A program made the position numbers and the translations under genes. A stretch of DNA of 64,000 bases, taken from contig CP079215.1 in assembly GCA_019316985.1 (NCBI GenBank), positions 1,302,001 to 1,366,000 of the forward strand, read 5' to 3'. Source of the DNA: Paraniabella defluvii (lineage in GTDB: Bacteria; Bacteroidota; Bacteroidia; Chitinophagales; Chitinophagaceae). The notes beneath the pieces are model-generated. The model worked only from the letters and a program-made list of their open reading frames with translations, was not told the origin of the DNA and did no database searches. Below, one piece after another: positions 1 to 11,510 of this stretch (position 1 is the stretch's first letter; every line of letters begins with the position of its first letter).

Positions 1-738
1 AAAGGAGCGTAGAACTGTAAAGGAGCCGGGTCTGAAGCAGAAGCTGCTACGATAGTAGTGTACTCCATTGCGCCGTTATCCTGTAATGTTTTCATTACAC
101 CGGCAATAGTAGATGCTTTCTGACCGATTGCAACATAAATACAATATACAGGCTTACCTGCGGCAAAAATTCTTTCTGGTTGATAATCGTATCAACTGCA
201 ATCGCTGTTTTACCAGTCTGGCGGTCGCCAATGATCAATTCCCTTTGTCCGCGACCTACAGGAATCATAGCATCAATTGCTTTAATACCAGTTTGTAATG
301 GCTCTTTTACCGGCTCACGGAAAATTACCCCGGCGCTTTACGCTCTAAAGGCATTTCATACAGCTCTCCGGCAATGGGGCCTTTACCATCGATAGGATTA
401 CCCAGGGTATTTACAACACGGCCTACCATGCCTTCACCCACTTTAATGGAGGCGATCTGCTTGGTACGACGTACTTTAGATCCTTCTTTAATTCCTTTAC
501 CTTCACCCATCAATACCACACCCACGTTATCTTCTTCCAGGTTCAACGCAATGGCGCGAACACCATCCTCAAACTCAACAAGTTCACCATAGCGTACATT
601 TCCTAATCCGTAAACACGGGCAATACCATCCCCTACCTGCAACACAGTACCTACTTCTTCCAAATCCGCATGGGCATTAAAATTGCTTAATTGTTCCCGC
701 AATATGGCGCTTATTTCGTCGGGTTTAATTTCTGGCAT
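1..738 (-). CDS. atpA: F1F0 ATP synthase subunit alpha (5' part, broken)
   Basis: Alpha subunit of the membrane ATP synthase F1 head. The N-terminal 137 codons read in one frame (start [10 protein letters not shown], then the beta-barrel domain). The P-loop GDRQTGKT follows in a second frame and the rest runs off the window at base 1. Two breaks are visible: a C4 run at 328-331, where five would restore the frame before VIFREP, and an A5 run at 165-169, where six would restore EFFAAGKP. Both look like homopolymer shortening, not decay. No atpH lies immediately upstream; a promoter sits about 60 nt before the start. Identity is certain. Confidence 0.95.
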
Positions 739-798
739 ATACTTTATTTAAATATTGGTTTTATTGCGGCTATTTCAGTAGCCTTTATTTTCAGGCTG

Positions 799-829
799 CA
801 AAAGTAGGACATCGGTAAATTATAACAAA
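799..829 (-). promoter_or_regulatory. Bacteroidota-type promoter of atpA
   Basis: On the minus strand TTTG (829-826) is followed after exactly 19 nt by TACTTTTG (806-799), matching the Bacteroidota consensus TTTG-N19-TAnnTTTG. It lies about 60 nt upstream of the atpA start and implies atpA is transcribed from its own promoter here. Confidence 0.65.
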
Positions 830-891
830 ATAAATAGGTCTTATCCTTGGCCTAATCTGGCCTTTTACACAACGGGGCATCCTATTCACCC

Positions 892-1359
892 CTATTTTAC
901 CACCAAAACACCGTCGGCCAGGAATCTCAGCTGTTTTTGCGGCTTTTATAGCGTCAATTTCGGCCTGGCTTTTTTAGCATCTTTTGCATAATGCTGTAAC
1001 TCAGCCACTGAAGTAATTTCATTAAAGGCAATTCCGTCTAAAACAATCGATTTTCCCACAATATTAGTGGGTACAAAAAGGCGTAATCCTTAAATTTTAC
1101 AAACATTTTACTTTTATCTTCCAGCTCTACCTCCATCCAGCAGCCTTTTTTGGGGCAGGACGCTACCACTTTCGCGGAAATCTTAGCTGCTACAGAGTCC
1201 TTTTTGCCAGGTTTTTAGATACCTGAGAAAGAGTATTTATTCCGTTTGCGCTTATTTTCTCTCCATAAGTATCGCCAATATTAGCAGGCCCCGCGGGTGG
1301 TTGGGCATAACCCAGCCTGGCTATGGCCACCAAAAGCAAAAAGGTGATTATTTTTTCAT
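892..1359 (-). CDS. DUF4920 domain protein, secreted (several frameshifts)
   Basis: Missed as an open frame because it is broken at least four times, but the pieces read continuously. There is a signal peptide starting MKK (A6 where A7 is needed), a mature N-terminus with PAGPANIGDTYGEKI, a central VASCPKKGCWMEV block, and a C-terminus RFLADGVLVVK followed by TAG. The SCPKKGCWM core and the FLADGVLV ending are typical of DUF4920, an uncharacterised Bacteroidota periplasmic family of about 150 residues. It lies directly upstream of atpA on the same strand. Function unknown. Confidence 0.75.
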
Positions 1360-1396
1360 ACTCGCATAATTAAGGATGCAAATTTATAAAACTATT

Positions 1397-1404
1397 TACT
1401 TTTG
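1397..1404 (+). promoter_or_regulatory. -7 element (TACTTTTG) for the DUF6580 gene
   Basis: Matches TAnnTTTG and lies 18 nt before the ATG at 1422. No clear TTTG at -33 is present, so this is a partial match. Confidence 0.4.
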
Positions 1405-1421
1405 CAGTAAACAGACTCAGA

Positions 1422-2009
1422 ATGAATAAAATCAATACACGGATCGGAGTAATCGTTTTAATGATAGTGCTGGCAGCGCTGAGCAGGTTAATTGCTTCAG
1501 CCTACCATATGTATAACTTTTCTCCGCTGGTGGCTATCGCTTTGTTTGGTGGCTCGCAGTTTCGTGATAAAGGCAAGGCCTACCTGATACCCATTGCAGC
1601 CTATTTTGTGTCTGATCTGGCTTTTTATTTGGTAGGCAAAACCGGGTTTTACGGGGTGAGCCAGCTTTTTGTGTATGGAGCCATGCTATTGGTAACCGCA
1701 CTGGGCACCACCCTGCACCAACCCAAAGCAATAAAAGTATTAGGTTACTCCCTTACGGGGTCGGCTATATTCTGGATTATTTCCAACTTTGGCGTATGGA
1801 TCGGCAGCAAAATACCCGGATCTGTTGAATTTGAGCCCGGTCTTACATTAGGTGTCACCTACCTCAGAGCACTTCCTTTTTATAATAATATAAGCGCCGA
1901 AATGTTTAGAAACGCCTTTGGAGGAGATTTGCTTTATTCGGCGTTGCTATTTGGCATTTTCGCCCTAATACAAAAAAGCAATCCTGCATTACGTTACTCA
2001 AAACTGTAA
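1422..2009 (+). CDS. DUF6580-family integral membrane protein
   Basis: Intact 195-residue protein with an N-terminal membrane anchor, the motif YNFSPLVAIALFGG near residue 30, and four to five further hydrophobic segments. A terminal NAFGGDLLYSALLFGIF helix precedes a short basic tail. The NFSP-x2-AIALFGG signature belongs to the DUF6580 putative transport family, which resembles small S-component-like membrane proteins. Substrate is unknown. It has its own -7 box and a strong terminator after it, so it is probably monocistronic. Confidence 0.7.
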   Translation: MNKINTRIGVIVLMIVLAALSRLIASAYHMYNFSPLVAIALFGGSQFRDKGKAYLIPIAAYFVSDLAFYLVGKTGFYGVSQLFVYGAMLLVTALGTTLHQPKAIKVLGYSLTGSAIFWIISNFGVWIGSKIPGSVEFEPGLTLGVTYLRALPFYNNISAEMFRNAFGGDLLYSALLFGIFALIQKSNPALRYSKL

Positions 2010-2065
2010 AGGACCTGCGGGTTGCGCCTGCGGGCAAAGCAACCACTTTCATCAAAATAATTATT

Positions 2066-2091
2066 AAAGCAGTGCATGGGCGCTGCTTTTT
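2066..2091 (+). terminator. Rho-independent terminator after DUF6580 gene
   Basis: Stem AAAGCAG/CTGCTTT extended by T-G and two GC pairs around loop ATGG, running into a T5 tract. It lies 57 nt past the stop codon. Confidence 0.75.
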
Positions 2092-2150
2092 AGTTGCAAC
2101 CATAGCCCTTTGAAGAACATCTTTTAACTTTTTTACGTTATATATCAAAT

Positions 2151-2158
2151 TACCTTTG
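2151..2158 (+). promoter_or_regulatory. -7 element (TACCTTTG) for the large secreted protein gene
   Basis: TAnnTTTG match 22 nt before the ATG at 2181. AT-rich sequence precedes it but no exact -33 TTTG. Confidence 0.4.
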
Positions 2159-2180
2159 CAGGCAAGATCAATTACAAGTT

Positions 2181-4416
2181 ATGACAGGAAAGGCTTTATT
2201 TTCAACAATTCTCGGCTTTATATTTTCTACAGCGCTTTGGGCTCAAAACGATAACAACGGGATCAATATCCCAATTAACCGGCAGCTTTTTCATGACAAT
2301 ATTATAAAAGAAAAAAACTTATTATTAGGCAGTGACGGTAAACAGGATAATGAATTTACGTTGCAAGGCAATGAAGATGCAGGCCGTTTGGCCACAGCAG
2401 CTATTAATAACCAGGTAGATGCCATCCGGTATTTGATTGATTGAAAGCGACCTAAGATAGAGCAAAGGCTAAAACCCGGTTACCTGGTAGGATTGGCAGA
2501 TATATTAAGACATATGCGTACCGGCTGGAGAAAACGGGAGGTAAGCCCTACTCATTTTGCCCAGATATTTTCTTTATATAAAAACTGATAGAGGTTAATT
2601 CGGCAAAAGAGTCTATTATCCCCTATGTGCAGCATTTTCCTTACGATATTGCTTACACGGCTACCTTGCCCCGCGTATTTGAGGAAAACCCTAACTATAA
2701 TGAATTAAAAGACCTGTTGATCTTAAAATATGCGGCGCTTTACCCTAACAGAACTTTTTACCAGCTAACAAAATATACCAACTCCAAACATACCGACAGC
2801 CTGATTAAAGCTATCGGGCGGCAATATCCCGAACAACTGTATTCTTATGCCCAGGCAGGCAATTCGCTGGGATATAAGATTCGCAGCATTAAAGATGACA
2901 ATTTCGTAAAAACAGTGGTAGGGCTTTCTGAAATGAGAAGCGGCCAGATCTATTTTCCTTTTTTAGATAACCTTGTAAAAGGAAAAGTAACAATGGCTGA
3001 ACTGGACGCCGCCAAAGACAACCGTGTAAAGTATTACCGGTTACTGGTTACCACGCAAATGGACTATGCCCGCCGCGCATTAAATGGAGACACGGCTATC
3101 GGTTTTACTGAATTGACCAATCGTTTGCAAAAAAGGCCAGCGACGAATTTGTAAATGAAATTAACGCGCTGCACGAAGCCACCAATGCAGTAAGGTTTAA
3201 ATGTTTGCAGGAGCTTACGCCACAGGAATTGTATTACCTGGCGGTATTAACCGATGGTTTAATATATACCAGCAGCTATACAGCGGGCGTATACCCGTTA
3301 ATGATGCAAAAATGAATAACCGCGGCGACTCTTTATTGCTGAGCCTTTCATTTGATCATTACCGCAAATTCATCCGGCAGGCTGCAGGATATAATACCCT
3401 TAAAAACTTTTTCTCAACCTTTAAAAGCAAGGACGACGCCAGCGCAGTAATGACAGCATTTGTGAACGGGCTGGAAAAATCGAAAGGATTGGAAGACGGC
3501 GTGGATGTAGCCGATTCTTATGCAAGCCTTTACGAAACACTTCCCGATCTGGCCAGTCAAATGCTAACCAATATTAAGAGCAATTACCAGAGAAATGTGA
3601 GAACCGGCAATAAAAGAGGTATTGCTATTTATAACATCCTGGATAAATTATTCCTGTCTGCAGACCCTACCAAAAATATCAATCTTACCAAAGAGCTGGG
3701 TATTCCTCCGGTATACAATGTTCCTTTTGATAATTTCACCAATGAAAAGGAGAGATCATTACGCAAATGTTTTTTTATGGCGATGAAGATGGCATGATGG
3801 ATTTCGACATTTTCGTACGCACTTTCAACAACGATCCCAAGTGGAAATTAGACCAAAGCAATAGCAAATTTGTGGTAGCTAAAACAACCTCCGGCGTACC
3901 TATTTACCTCTATGCCAACAGGCCGCTGGCCAACACACCTGATGAAGATTATGTGGCTCAGAATGCGATGCAGGAGTTCTTTGAAAAAAACAACCTGTCT
4001 CCTACCGTTACTTTTCACAGGGGGCATAGTTACCATGCTCCAACCAGCGTTAGCTATATTACCCCTACCAACCGGGTGGTATTTATGGGCTCCTGCGGCG
4101 GCTTCTTCCTCATCGATTCTATTTTGAAAAAGTCGAGCGATGCACATATTATCTCATCCAAGCAAACCGGCTACCGGGATATTAACCTTCCTTTTATACG
4201 TACGTTCCTGGAAACCCTTCGTTTGAAAAAAACATCGACTGGATATCTTTCTGGAAAGAGTTCACCTCGGTGGCAAAAGTTACAGGTATCGAAGATTATA
4301 TTCCTCCTTATAAAAACCTGGGCGCCTTATTTATCAAAGCGTATAAAAAGAAACGGGCGAAGAAGATATATAAGATACCCGGCGGGATTGCCTTATTGTT
4401 AACGAATACCTACTAA
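2181..4416 (+). CDS. Large secreted protein of unknown function, C-terminal caspase-like motif
   Basis: One gene of about 740 codons in at least five frame segments (breaks near 2445, 2590, 3150, 3225, 3755 and 4195). It has a signal peptide ending ALWAQ and a long, mostly helical middle with no recognised domain. A C-terminal region contains TFHRGHSYH, then 23 residues after the GH histidine the strand VVFMGSCGG (Cys codon 4094-4096), then DAHIISSKQTGY. The true end is ALLLTNTY, TAA at 4414-4416. A GH histidine followed by a Cys at the end of a hydrophobic strand recalls clan CD peptidases, but the spacing is shorter than in caspases or gingipains, so the enzyme idea is tentative. I do not recognise the family. 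Confidence 0.65.
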
Positions 4417-4443
4417 CTGTTGTAATTTTTATATCTTGCACGA

Positions 4444-6207
4444 ATGGAGCAGGGAAAGAAGTTATTTTTGATGTTTCGAAATTGCGACGCATATTTCAAT
4501 ATGCAGCTCCTTACAAAGGCAGGTTTTACTGGTCGGTAATACTCGCCATCGTATTAGCGGCGCTTACGCCGGTACGCCCGTTACTCATCCAGTTAACGGT
4601 TGACCGCTATATTGCGCAATCGTTGCCCCAAATGGTTATTTATATTACCATTATACAAATGGGTATTATATTGATAGAAACCCTGATGCGCTTTGCCTTT
4701 TCATTTATTACAGCGTGGCTGGGCCAGGCAGTAGTAAAAGATATACGCAATGCTGTTTACAAAAAGATAATTGGACTGAACCTGCGACAATTTGATCGTA
4801 CCCCTATAGGAACATTAACCACGCGTACCATTAATGATATTGAATCGATCAACGAGATTTTTTCGGACGGCCTGATCCCTATTATTGCAGATCTGCTTTC
4901 TATTATATGCGTGCTGGGTTATATGTTCTGGGTAGACTGGCAGTTAACGCTCATTGCGTTGATACCCTTCCCTATTATGATTGCAGCTACTTATTATTTT
5001 AAAGAAAGCATCAATAAATCTTTCTTTAAAGTCAGAAACGCTGTAGCAGCGTTAAATGCTTATGCACAGGAGCACTTATCAGGCATGAACGTAGTGCAGG
5101 CTTTCGCTGCAGAAAGAAATGAGTTCAATAAATTTAAAGCGATTAATAAGCAGCATCGCAATGCCAATATCAACGCCATTTTTGCCTACTCCGTTTTCTT
5201 CCCTGTTATTGAAATTGTATTGGCGCTTTCTATAGGACTGGTAGTTTGGTTTACGGCTAAGGAAGCGTTAAACCTGCAGCAAAGCCAGCAGGGCGTTGTG
5301 GTTTCTTTTATACTATGCCTTAATCTCCTGTTCAGGCCATTACGGATGATCGACAAGTTCAACGTAGTACAAATGGGTATTATAGCCAGCGACAGGGTGT
5401 TTACCGTATTAGATAACGAGGATGAAGAAAAAGTGCCGGAAGGTGGATACACCGTACCGGAAGACCGTGTAAAAGGTCAGATTGAGTTTAAGAACGTAAG
5501 CTTTGCTTATGTAGATGAGCATTGGGTATTGAAAGACGTAAGCTTTAAAATAGAACCGGGTCAAACCATTGCGATTGTGGGACATACCGGCAGCGGCAAA
5601 ACCACCATCATTAGCCTGATCAATCGCTTTTACAATATTCAAAAAGGAACTATCGAATTGGATGGTGTGGATATTAAAAAATTACCCCGGATTATTTACG
5701 CGAAAACATAGGAGTTGTATTACAGGATGTATTTCTTTTTCCGGTTCTATCATGGACAACATTACACTCCGCAATCCAAACATTACCCGGGAACAGGTGA
5801 TAGCTGCTGCCCAAATGATCAATATGCATGATTTCATTATGCGCTTACCCGGCGGATATGATTATAATGTGAAGGAACGTGGCGCTACGCTGTCGCTCGG
5901 ACAAAGGCAGTTGCTGTCTTTTATCCGTGCACTTCTGTACGATCCTTCTATATTGGTATTAGATGAAGCAACTTCCTCTATTGATACGGAGAGCGAATTA
6001 TTAATTCAAAAAGCTACCGATACTTTAATACAAAACAGAACGTCCATTATCATTGCCCATAGATTGAGCACTATCCGGAAAGCCGATAAAATACTTGTTT
6101 TGGATAAGGGTAAATTAATGGAAGCGGGCACACATAGCGAGCTACTGGCTAAAGGTGGTTTTTATGCCAACCTGCATCAAATGCAATTTGAGAAAGAAAT
6201 GGTGTAG
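4444..6207 (+). CDS. ABC exporter, fused membrane and ATPase domains (MsbA-like)
   Basis: About 585 residues: six membrane helices in the first 310 residues, then an ATPase domain with Walker A GHTGSGKTT, signature LSLGQRQLL, Walker B SILVLDEATSS and H-loop AHRLST. This is the ABCB/MsbA half-transporter architecture; it would act as a dimer in the inner membrane, substrate unknown. The likely start is ATG 4444 (MEQGK, then VIFDVSKLRR after a one-base break near 4460). Further breaks near 5690 (G run) and 5735 (T run) separate KKLPRDYLRENIGVV and VFLFSGSIMD; each is cured by adding one base. Confidence 0.9.
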
Positions 6208-6237
6208 TAGCGAAATCTATTAGGGAATAAACGCTAC
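6207..6237. terminator. Possible weak hairpin between convergent genes
   Basis: GTAGCG (6207-6212) pairs with CGCTAC (6232-6237). It lies between the convergent ABC exporter and histidine kinase genes. The stem is short and there is no strong T tract, so terminator function is weakly supported. The remainder to 6413 holds nothing recognisable. Confidence 0.3.
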
Positions 6238-6413
6238 CAATATTTTATTACCTGCATCGTCGTAATAAGTAAAGCATTTTATTTATACGCGCTACCTATT
6301 TCTCAATATGCGGATCTGGCTGCTTATCAAATTTCATGCATCTCAAATTACACTAACAGCCATTGTTATTTCAATACAAATAGAAAGCTGGTTACTTTGG
6401 CGACGTATACAGC

Positions 6414-7608
6414 CTATTTCTTAATGGTGAACATAAATTTCGTTCCTATACCAACTGCAGAATCAAGGCTTATAGTACCGCCCATTTTATTGATCAGCTC
6501 CTTAACAATGGCCAACCCCATTCCGTAACCTTTATCGCCATAGTTATCCTTAGCCTGCTGCGCCTCGAACAGGTTAAAAACTTTCTCCATAAACTCATTG
6601 GCAATACCCTTACTATTGTCTTTTACATAAAATGCGTACTCCTGGTTATTATCCGCAATACCAATTTCAATTTCTGTAACCTCTTTATCGTTGTATTTAA
6701 TAGCATTGGAAATTAAATTAATCAGTATCTGCTCCAGTGCTATTTTGTTGACATGGATGTATTCGAGGGGAGTATTGAAGTGAATGACACGCTTATTGTT
6801 GCATGCAAACAGGTCGTTTATAGCGGTCTTCAGCTCATCGAGCGAAACATTGGAAGCACTTTCATGTAATAACCGGTCAGAGCGGCTTTGCTCGAGCAAA
6901 TCGCTGATCAGGCTTTTAAGCTTCACAGAAGATGCCTTAACAATGCGGAGGAGCTCCTCTACGTCGGGCTCTATGGTATAAGCTGTGGTTAATAAATCAG
7001 CCACACCTATAATATTGTTTAAAGGAGACCTTAAATCATGCGCTACCATTCCTACAAATTTCTCCAGAGACTTATTTTTTTCGTTGAGCCTGTCTGTAAC
7101 TCGCTCCAGCTGTGTTTTTTCCTGCGCAATTCGATCAGGCGCATAGCTTGTTTAGACAATGCTTTTAACGACTTCAACTGGCTATCTGAAAGCTGGGTGG
7201 GCTGGTCATGTACCACACATAAACTGCCTAAGGCGAACCCGTTTTCAGTTATTAACGGCACGCCGGCGTAAAATACTACATAAGGATCGCCGGTAACAAA
7301 AGGATTATCGGCAAATCGCTCATCCCGCCGGGCATCGGGTACCATAAACAATCACCCGGATGATTGATCGCATGTGTACAAAAGGAAAGATGACGCGGCA
7401 CCTCGGAACCAGGTAATCCATGGCTAGACTTAAACCATAGCCGCTCTCTATCTGCCAGGGTAATCTGCGAAATTTTGGTATTGCAAATTTGTGATGCGAT
7501 TTCAGTTATATTATCAAAATCTTCTTCAGACAGGGTATCCAGGATATTATAAGAATAGAGTTCATTTAATCTTTCCTGCTCATGGACAGGCACTTCGGGA
7601 AACTGCAT
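6414..7608 (-). CDS. GAF-domain sensor histidine kinase
   Basis: About 398 residues in three frames (breaks near 7340 and 7128, the latter an A run). There is no transmembrane segment, so a cytosolic sensor is inferred. Residues 1-165 form a GAF domain ([31 protein letters not shown]). Next comes a short coiled region, [13 protein letters not shown], and the H box [11 protein letters not shown] with the phospho-accepting His. The ATPase part has [21 protein letters not shown] and GYGMGLAIV. It autophosphorylates and would pass phosphate to a response regulator, but none is encoded nearby. The ligand is unknown. Confidence 0.88.
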
Positions 7609-7776
7609 GTATGTTTAGTTATAACGTATTTCGTAGTGAGCAAATCGGCCACCTATAATGTAGCGATTTGACGCAGCAAAGATAAGAAGACGCAACACAC
7701 AGTAGAAGTTATTTACATATAAAAATATTGCTGAAAAGTTATCTTTAACAACAATTGCCTGACCATTTCGCAGCAG

Positions 7777-8432
7777 CTATTTGGTAAGGGTTACAGTAGT
7801 GAATTCCCGCTCTACCAACGCGCCTGTTTTGGTTCTAACTGTTTCTGTTTCAGAGGCAGTGTCTTTTATTTTCCAGGAAGTTTTTGCAATCAGGTTCTCC
7901 ACTTTTTGCGTATCATACAACTCAAAACCAAATTGTACAAAAGGCAATGTTTGCATAAATGCTTTTTGTGCAAATGTGATATTGAACCAGCCACCATCAG
8001 TTATAATCCTGTGTATTTCAGATAGCAGTGCTGCGGGCTCTTTCCAAAAATAGATAGTGTTTACAGTAAATACCCTGTCGAAACTATTATTGCCAAAAGG
8101 GGTTGAGCACCATTGTATAAGTAAAATGCAGCCTGCCCGTTTCCGATCCATTTTTGATTGATCCGCCGGGCTTCTTCCATCATCAATTCAGACATTTCCA
8201 GCCCGGTATATTGGAGCGTTCCTGCTTGGCTCATCAAATAGTCAATATGCCCGCCATTGCCATGCCCAAGTTCAAGCACGCGGTCGCCTTCACGCAGGCC
8301 GAGCCTGTTAATGGAATGATGTGTCATGCCTATATTGTTTTCGTTCATCATATTTGCCACATCAATGCCAGCGGGGCCACTAGGTTGCCTGAGTTGGCCG
8401 GCTAATTGTTCCAGTTCCTGTTGAGTTGCCAT
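7777..8432 (-). CDS. SAM-dependent class I methyltransferase
   Basis: About 217 residues. Motif I VLELGHGNGGHIDYL binds S-adenosylmethionine; FDRVFTVNTIYFW is the post-motif II strand of the UbiE/methyltransf_11 type. The two halves are joined across a single frame break near 8098, in a run of C/G inside AQPLPFGNNSF. The substrate cannot be told. First of a set of small minus-strand genes, with an 80-bp gap before the hydrolase gene. Confidence 0.85.
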
Positions 8433-8512
8433 TATTTAAAATTTGGATGAGTACCCTGATCATAATTTAATAAAACGGTTGTGGATACAACGGCAAGTTA
8501 ATTATGTCTTAA

Positions 8513-9160
8513 CTATTCATTTTTAAATACAGATCTTATGATATGTTCTACTTCAGCGGCTTTATTCACCGTCATCAGATGCCCGCCGCCTTCTATAACA
8601 TAATCAGCTTTGACGTTCTTTATAGGGATAATGCGGTCTTTATTACCATGAATATGGATACTATGGGCAGGCATCGTTTCATTTTCCCAATGGATGATTT
8701 CATTGATGGCCCATTTAAAGAACGCCGGATCGGTGTCCTTTAAAATATCGCGAAGCAATTGCTTTTCACTGGCTGTGTTCGCCCCAAAAAACCAGTCGGC
8801 TACAGCGTTAGGACTTGTTAGTTTTCCTTCGGGAATAAACGTACTTAGCTTGAGCAAGCACTTCATCAAAAAACCGCGTGGTAACTCATTTTTTGTTTTG
8901 GCAGAAGCTATGAGTATGATCTGGTCCACCGGAATCAGCTTCGCTATTTCAACAGCCAACATTCCGCCAAAAGACAGTCCTATTAAAGCGGAGTGAGGAA
9001 TTATCCTGTTTGCTGCAATACGTTGCGCATAATGAACCAGCGGCTCATCGGGCTCTGGCTTTATCCATTCCACATGGGTAATATCGAGGTCGCCAAAATC
9101 AATATTATTGAAAACACGCCGATCTGCACCTAGCCCGCTGAATACATAGATCTTACTCAA
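8513..9160 (-). CDS. Alpha/beta hydrolase
   Basis: Intact, 215 residues. Nucleophile elbow GLSFGG, acid in HGNKDRIIP and histidine in GGGHLM give a complete catalytic triad on a short alpha/beta-hydrolase fold; the opening VFSGLGADRRVF is common in Bacteroidota members. Cytosolic (no signal peptide). It begins 18 bp after the end of the SRPBCC gene, so the two are probably cotranscribed. Substrate unknown. Confidence 0.85.
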   Translation of the reverse strand: MSKIYVFSGLGADRRVFNNIDFGDLDITHVEWIKPEPDEPLVHYAQRIAANRIIPHSALIGLSFGGMLAVEIAKLIPVDQIILIASAKTKNELPRGFLMKCLLKLSTFIPEGKLTSPNAVADWFFGANTASEKQLLRDILKDTDPAFFKWAINEIIHWENETMPAHSIHIHGNKDRIIPIKNVKADYVIEGGGHLMTVNKAAEVEHIIRSVFKNE

Positions 9161-9177
9161 GGCCTCCAGCTATTTTA

Positions 9178-9598
9178 TTATTCCACTATCTTTTTCAGTC
9201 CATCTATTACCAGCCCCAGTTTTCTGCGGAGTGCTTAGCTTTTTCATCATCGTAGTTTGTTTGGGTAATGGTTAGCTCTGTTCCTTCGTCAACCGGTTTT
9301 ACTGCATAGGTTACAAAAAGATAGTTTTCAGGAATATCCTCCTTGCCGCTCCAACTGCTTAAATAGGTAAACGAAAGCTTTTCATTGGGTACATACTCTT
9401 GAATAATGCCCTTATCAATATAAGTTTTACCTTCATATTCACCGGTCCAGGTAATGGCGCCGCCGGGTCTCCAGTCCCCTGTTGGTTGGAGCCAAAAAAA
9501 TACTGTTTTACCAGTTCCGGGTTCGTTAATGCATCCCATACTTTTTCAACCGGTGCTTTTATGATGGTTTGATAAGTAGCTACATGGCCTGTTTGCAT
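9178..9598 (-). CDS. SRPBCC/AHSA1-family protein
   Basis: About 140 residues of the START-like hydrophobic-ligand fold: IIKAPVEKVWDALTNPELV at the start, then GAITWTGEYEGKTY, FTYLSSWSGKED and ELTITQTNYDD. Breaks near 9475 (C/G run) and 9212 split it; after the second, the natural ending is WGWVIDGLKKIVE and a stop at 9178-9180. Ligand or role not predictable; such genes often sit beside AraC or ArsR regulators, as here. Confidence 0.85.
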
Positions 9599-9692
9599 AT
9601 TGTATATTTTATTTTGATAAGAAGGTTGTTTTAACTACTAAGTTAAGACAAGCCACACAAACATTGCAAACAATGACACAAGTGTATCCCCA

Positions 9693-10618
9693 TTAATTAA
9701 AAGCCTGGCGAAACTCTAATGGCGAGAGATTGGTTTTGCTTTTAAATAATTTGCTGAACGACTGTGAATGCTCAAAGCCTAATTCATAGGCTATTTCGCT
9801 TACCGACAAAGCTGTGGTGGATAATTTCTCCTTCGCTTTTTCAATTAACTTATTATGAATATGCTGCTGCGTTGTTTGCCCGGTTAAAGATTTCAACAGG
9901 CTGCCCAGGTAATTGGGAGTCATATGAAGCTGCGCGGCTATTTGCTGGGCAGTAGGCAGTCCTTTGTTGATCAGGTCATCACCTGCAAAACACGCGTCCA
10001 ATGCCTGTTCCAGCCGCTCGAGTACCTGGTGCCCGCTCTTCTTCCGGGTAATGAATTGGCGCTGGTAAAAACGCTCACAATAATTCAATAATACTTCAAT
10101 TTGGGCAATGATAATATTCTGGGTGAACTGGTCAATACCCGATTGGTATTCCTGTTCAATTCCTTTAAAAAGTCCCATTAATAATGCTTCTTCTTTTTCA
10201 GAAAGAAACAAAGCCTCATTTACATCATAACCAAAGAAGTCGTAGTTGTGAATCGTTTTGGCCAACGATGTATTCCATAAAAAATCCGGATGAAAAGCCA
10301 GCAGGTAACCCGAAGGTTTTTTACATCATCAGCAGGCTGATCAATATGCACATGAATCAATTGCTTAGGCGCTACAAAACAAACCAGCCCTTCATCGAAG
10401 TCGTACTGTTTTTGACCGTACCTGAACTTGCCCTGTATATCGCGTTTCAGCCCGATAAAATAAAGGTCTTGTATCCAGCCGATCTCTTCTTCTTCCACCT
10501 GGTATTCCACCTGGCTGTAGTCTACCAGGCTTACCAACGGATGTTGTGGTTTGGGCAGCCCGCAAATGGAGTGAAAATCATTTATCGTGTCAATGGTATA
10601 AAGCTTACTATTTTTCAT
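9693..10618 (-). CDS. AraC-family transcriptional regulator
   Basis: About 307 residues. The N-terminal sensing cupin (FVAPKQLIHVHI) and C-terminal double helix-turn-helix (AAQLHMTPNYLGSLLKSLTG, then SVSEIAYELGFEHSQSFS) are in different frames, broken near 10320 in an A run. The C-terminal domain ends FKSKTNLSPLEFRQAF. It lies 60 bp downstream of the SDR gene on the same strand, a common pairing in Bacteroidota, and may control it (inference). Confidence 0.87.
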
Positions 10619-10678
10619 AATGAAGATTTAAAGGGCGGCAGCCGTATTAGTGCTGCCGCCAGTTTTACCTGTTGTTCA

Positions 10679-11510
10679 TTAAAAATCAGTAGACCTGCTG
10701 ATATTTTCGTGCTGCGCTATTTCTTCACCTAATGCCTTCAGTGTTTTGCCTGCCAGCTCAAATGCATCAGAACCTAACAGCAAATGTACAGGAGGATTTT
10801 CCATTTCAGCTAATTCTATTAAGGCCACTGCTGCTTTATCCGGATCACCGGGCTGGTTGCCATCGATCTCCTGTTCATGTGCAGCCTGTATTTTCCGGGC
10901 TACCGAATAAGCATCAATTTCGTTGGCAGGTGTATTCAAAGATCCGCCCGACAGGAAGTTGGTACGGAAATAGCCGGGATATACCACTGTAGCTTTAACG
11001 CCAAACTCTTTTACTTCTGCAGCATAAGACTCGGTAAAGCCCACCATTGCAAATTTGGTAGCGCAGTAGATTCCCCAGCCAGGGAAATCACCGGTGAGTC
11101 CACCTATGGAGGCGATATTAATTACGATACCGCTTTGCTGCCTGCGTAGATAAGGAGTGGCTTTACGTATTACATTCAACGCACCAAACACATTGGTATC
11201 AAAATTAGCGCGGGCTTCCTTATCACTCAACTCCTCCAGGGTGCCCAGCTGGCCGTAACCGGCATTATTCACTACCACATCAATGCTGCCCCATTGTGCT
11301 ACCGTTTTATCAATAGCATTGCCTACACTTTCTTCGCTCAACAAATCCACTTCAAAGGCAGCAGACCGGCGCCCGCCCAACGCCTTTCCAGGCCTTGCAA
11401 AGAGCGGGAAGTAGCTGCCACCCTGTAACCTTCACTTAATAATTTTTTACCAGGCTTAAACCTAATCCTTTAGAGGCGCCTGTTACCAACCATACTTTCT
11501 GTGTTTTCAT
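10679..11510 (-). CDS. Short-chain dehydrogenase/reductase
   Basis: About 277 residues. Cofactor motif VTGASKGLGLSL at the N-terminus is in another frame from the rest (breaks near 11390 and 11445). Then VVNNAGYGQLG, the catalytic serine in INIASIGGL, and the YCATKFAM Tyr-x3-Lys. Classical NAD(P)-dependent SDR with an extended C-terminus; the substrate cannot be inferred. The start ATG at 11508-11510 begins MKTQKVWLVTGASKG. Confidence 0.9.
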
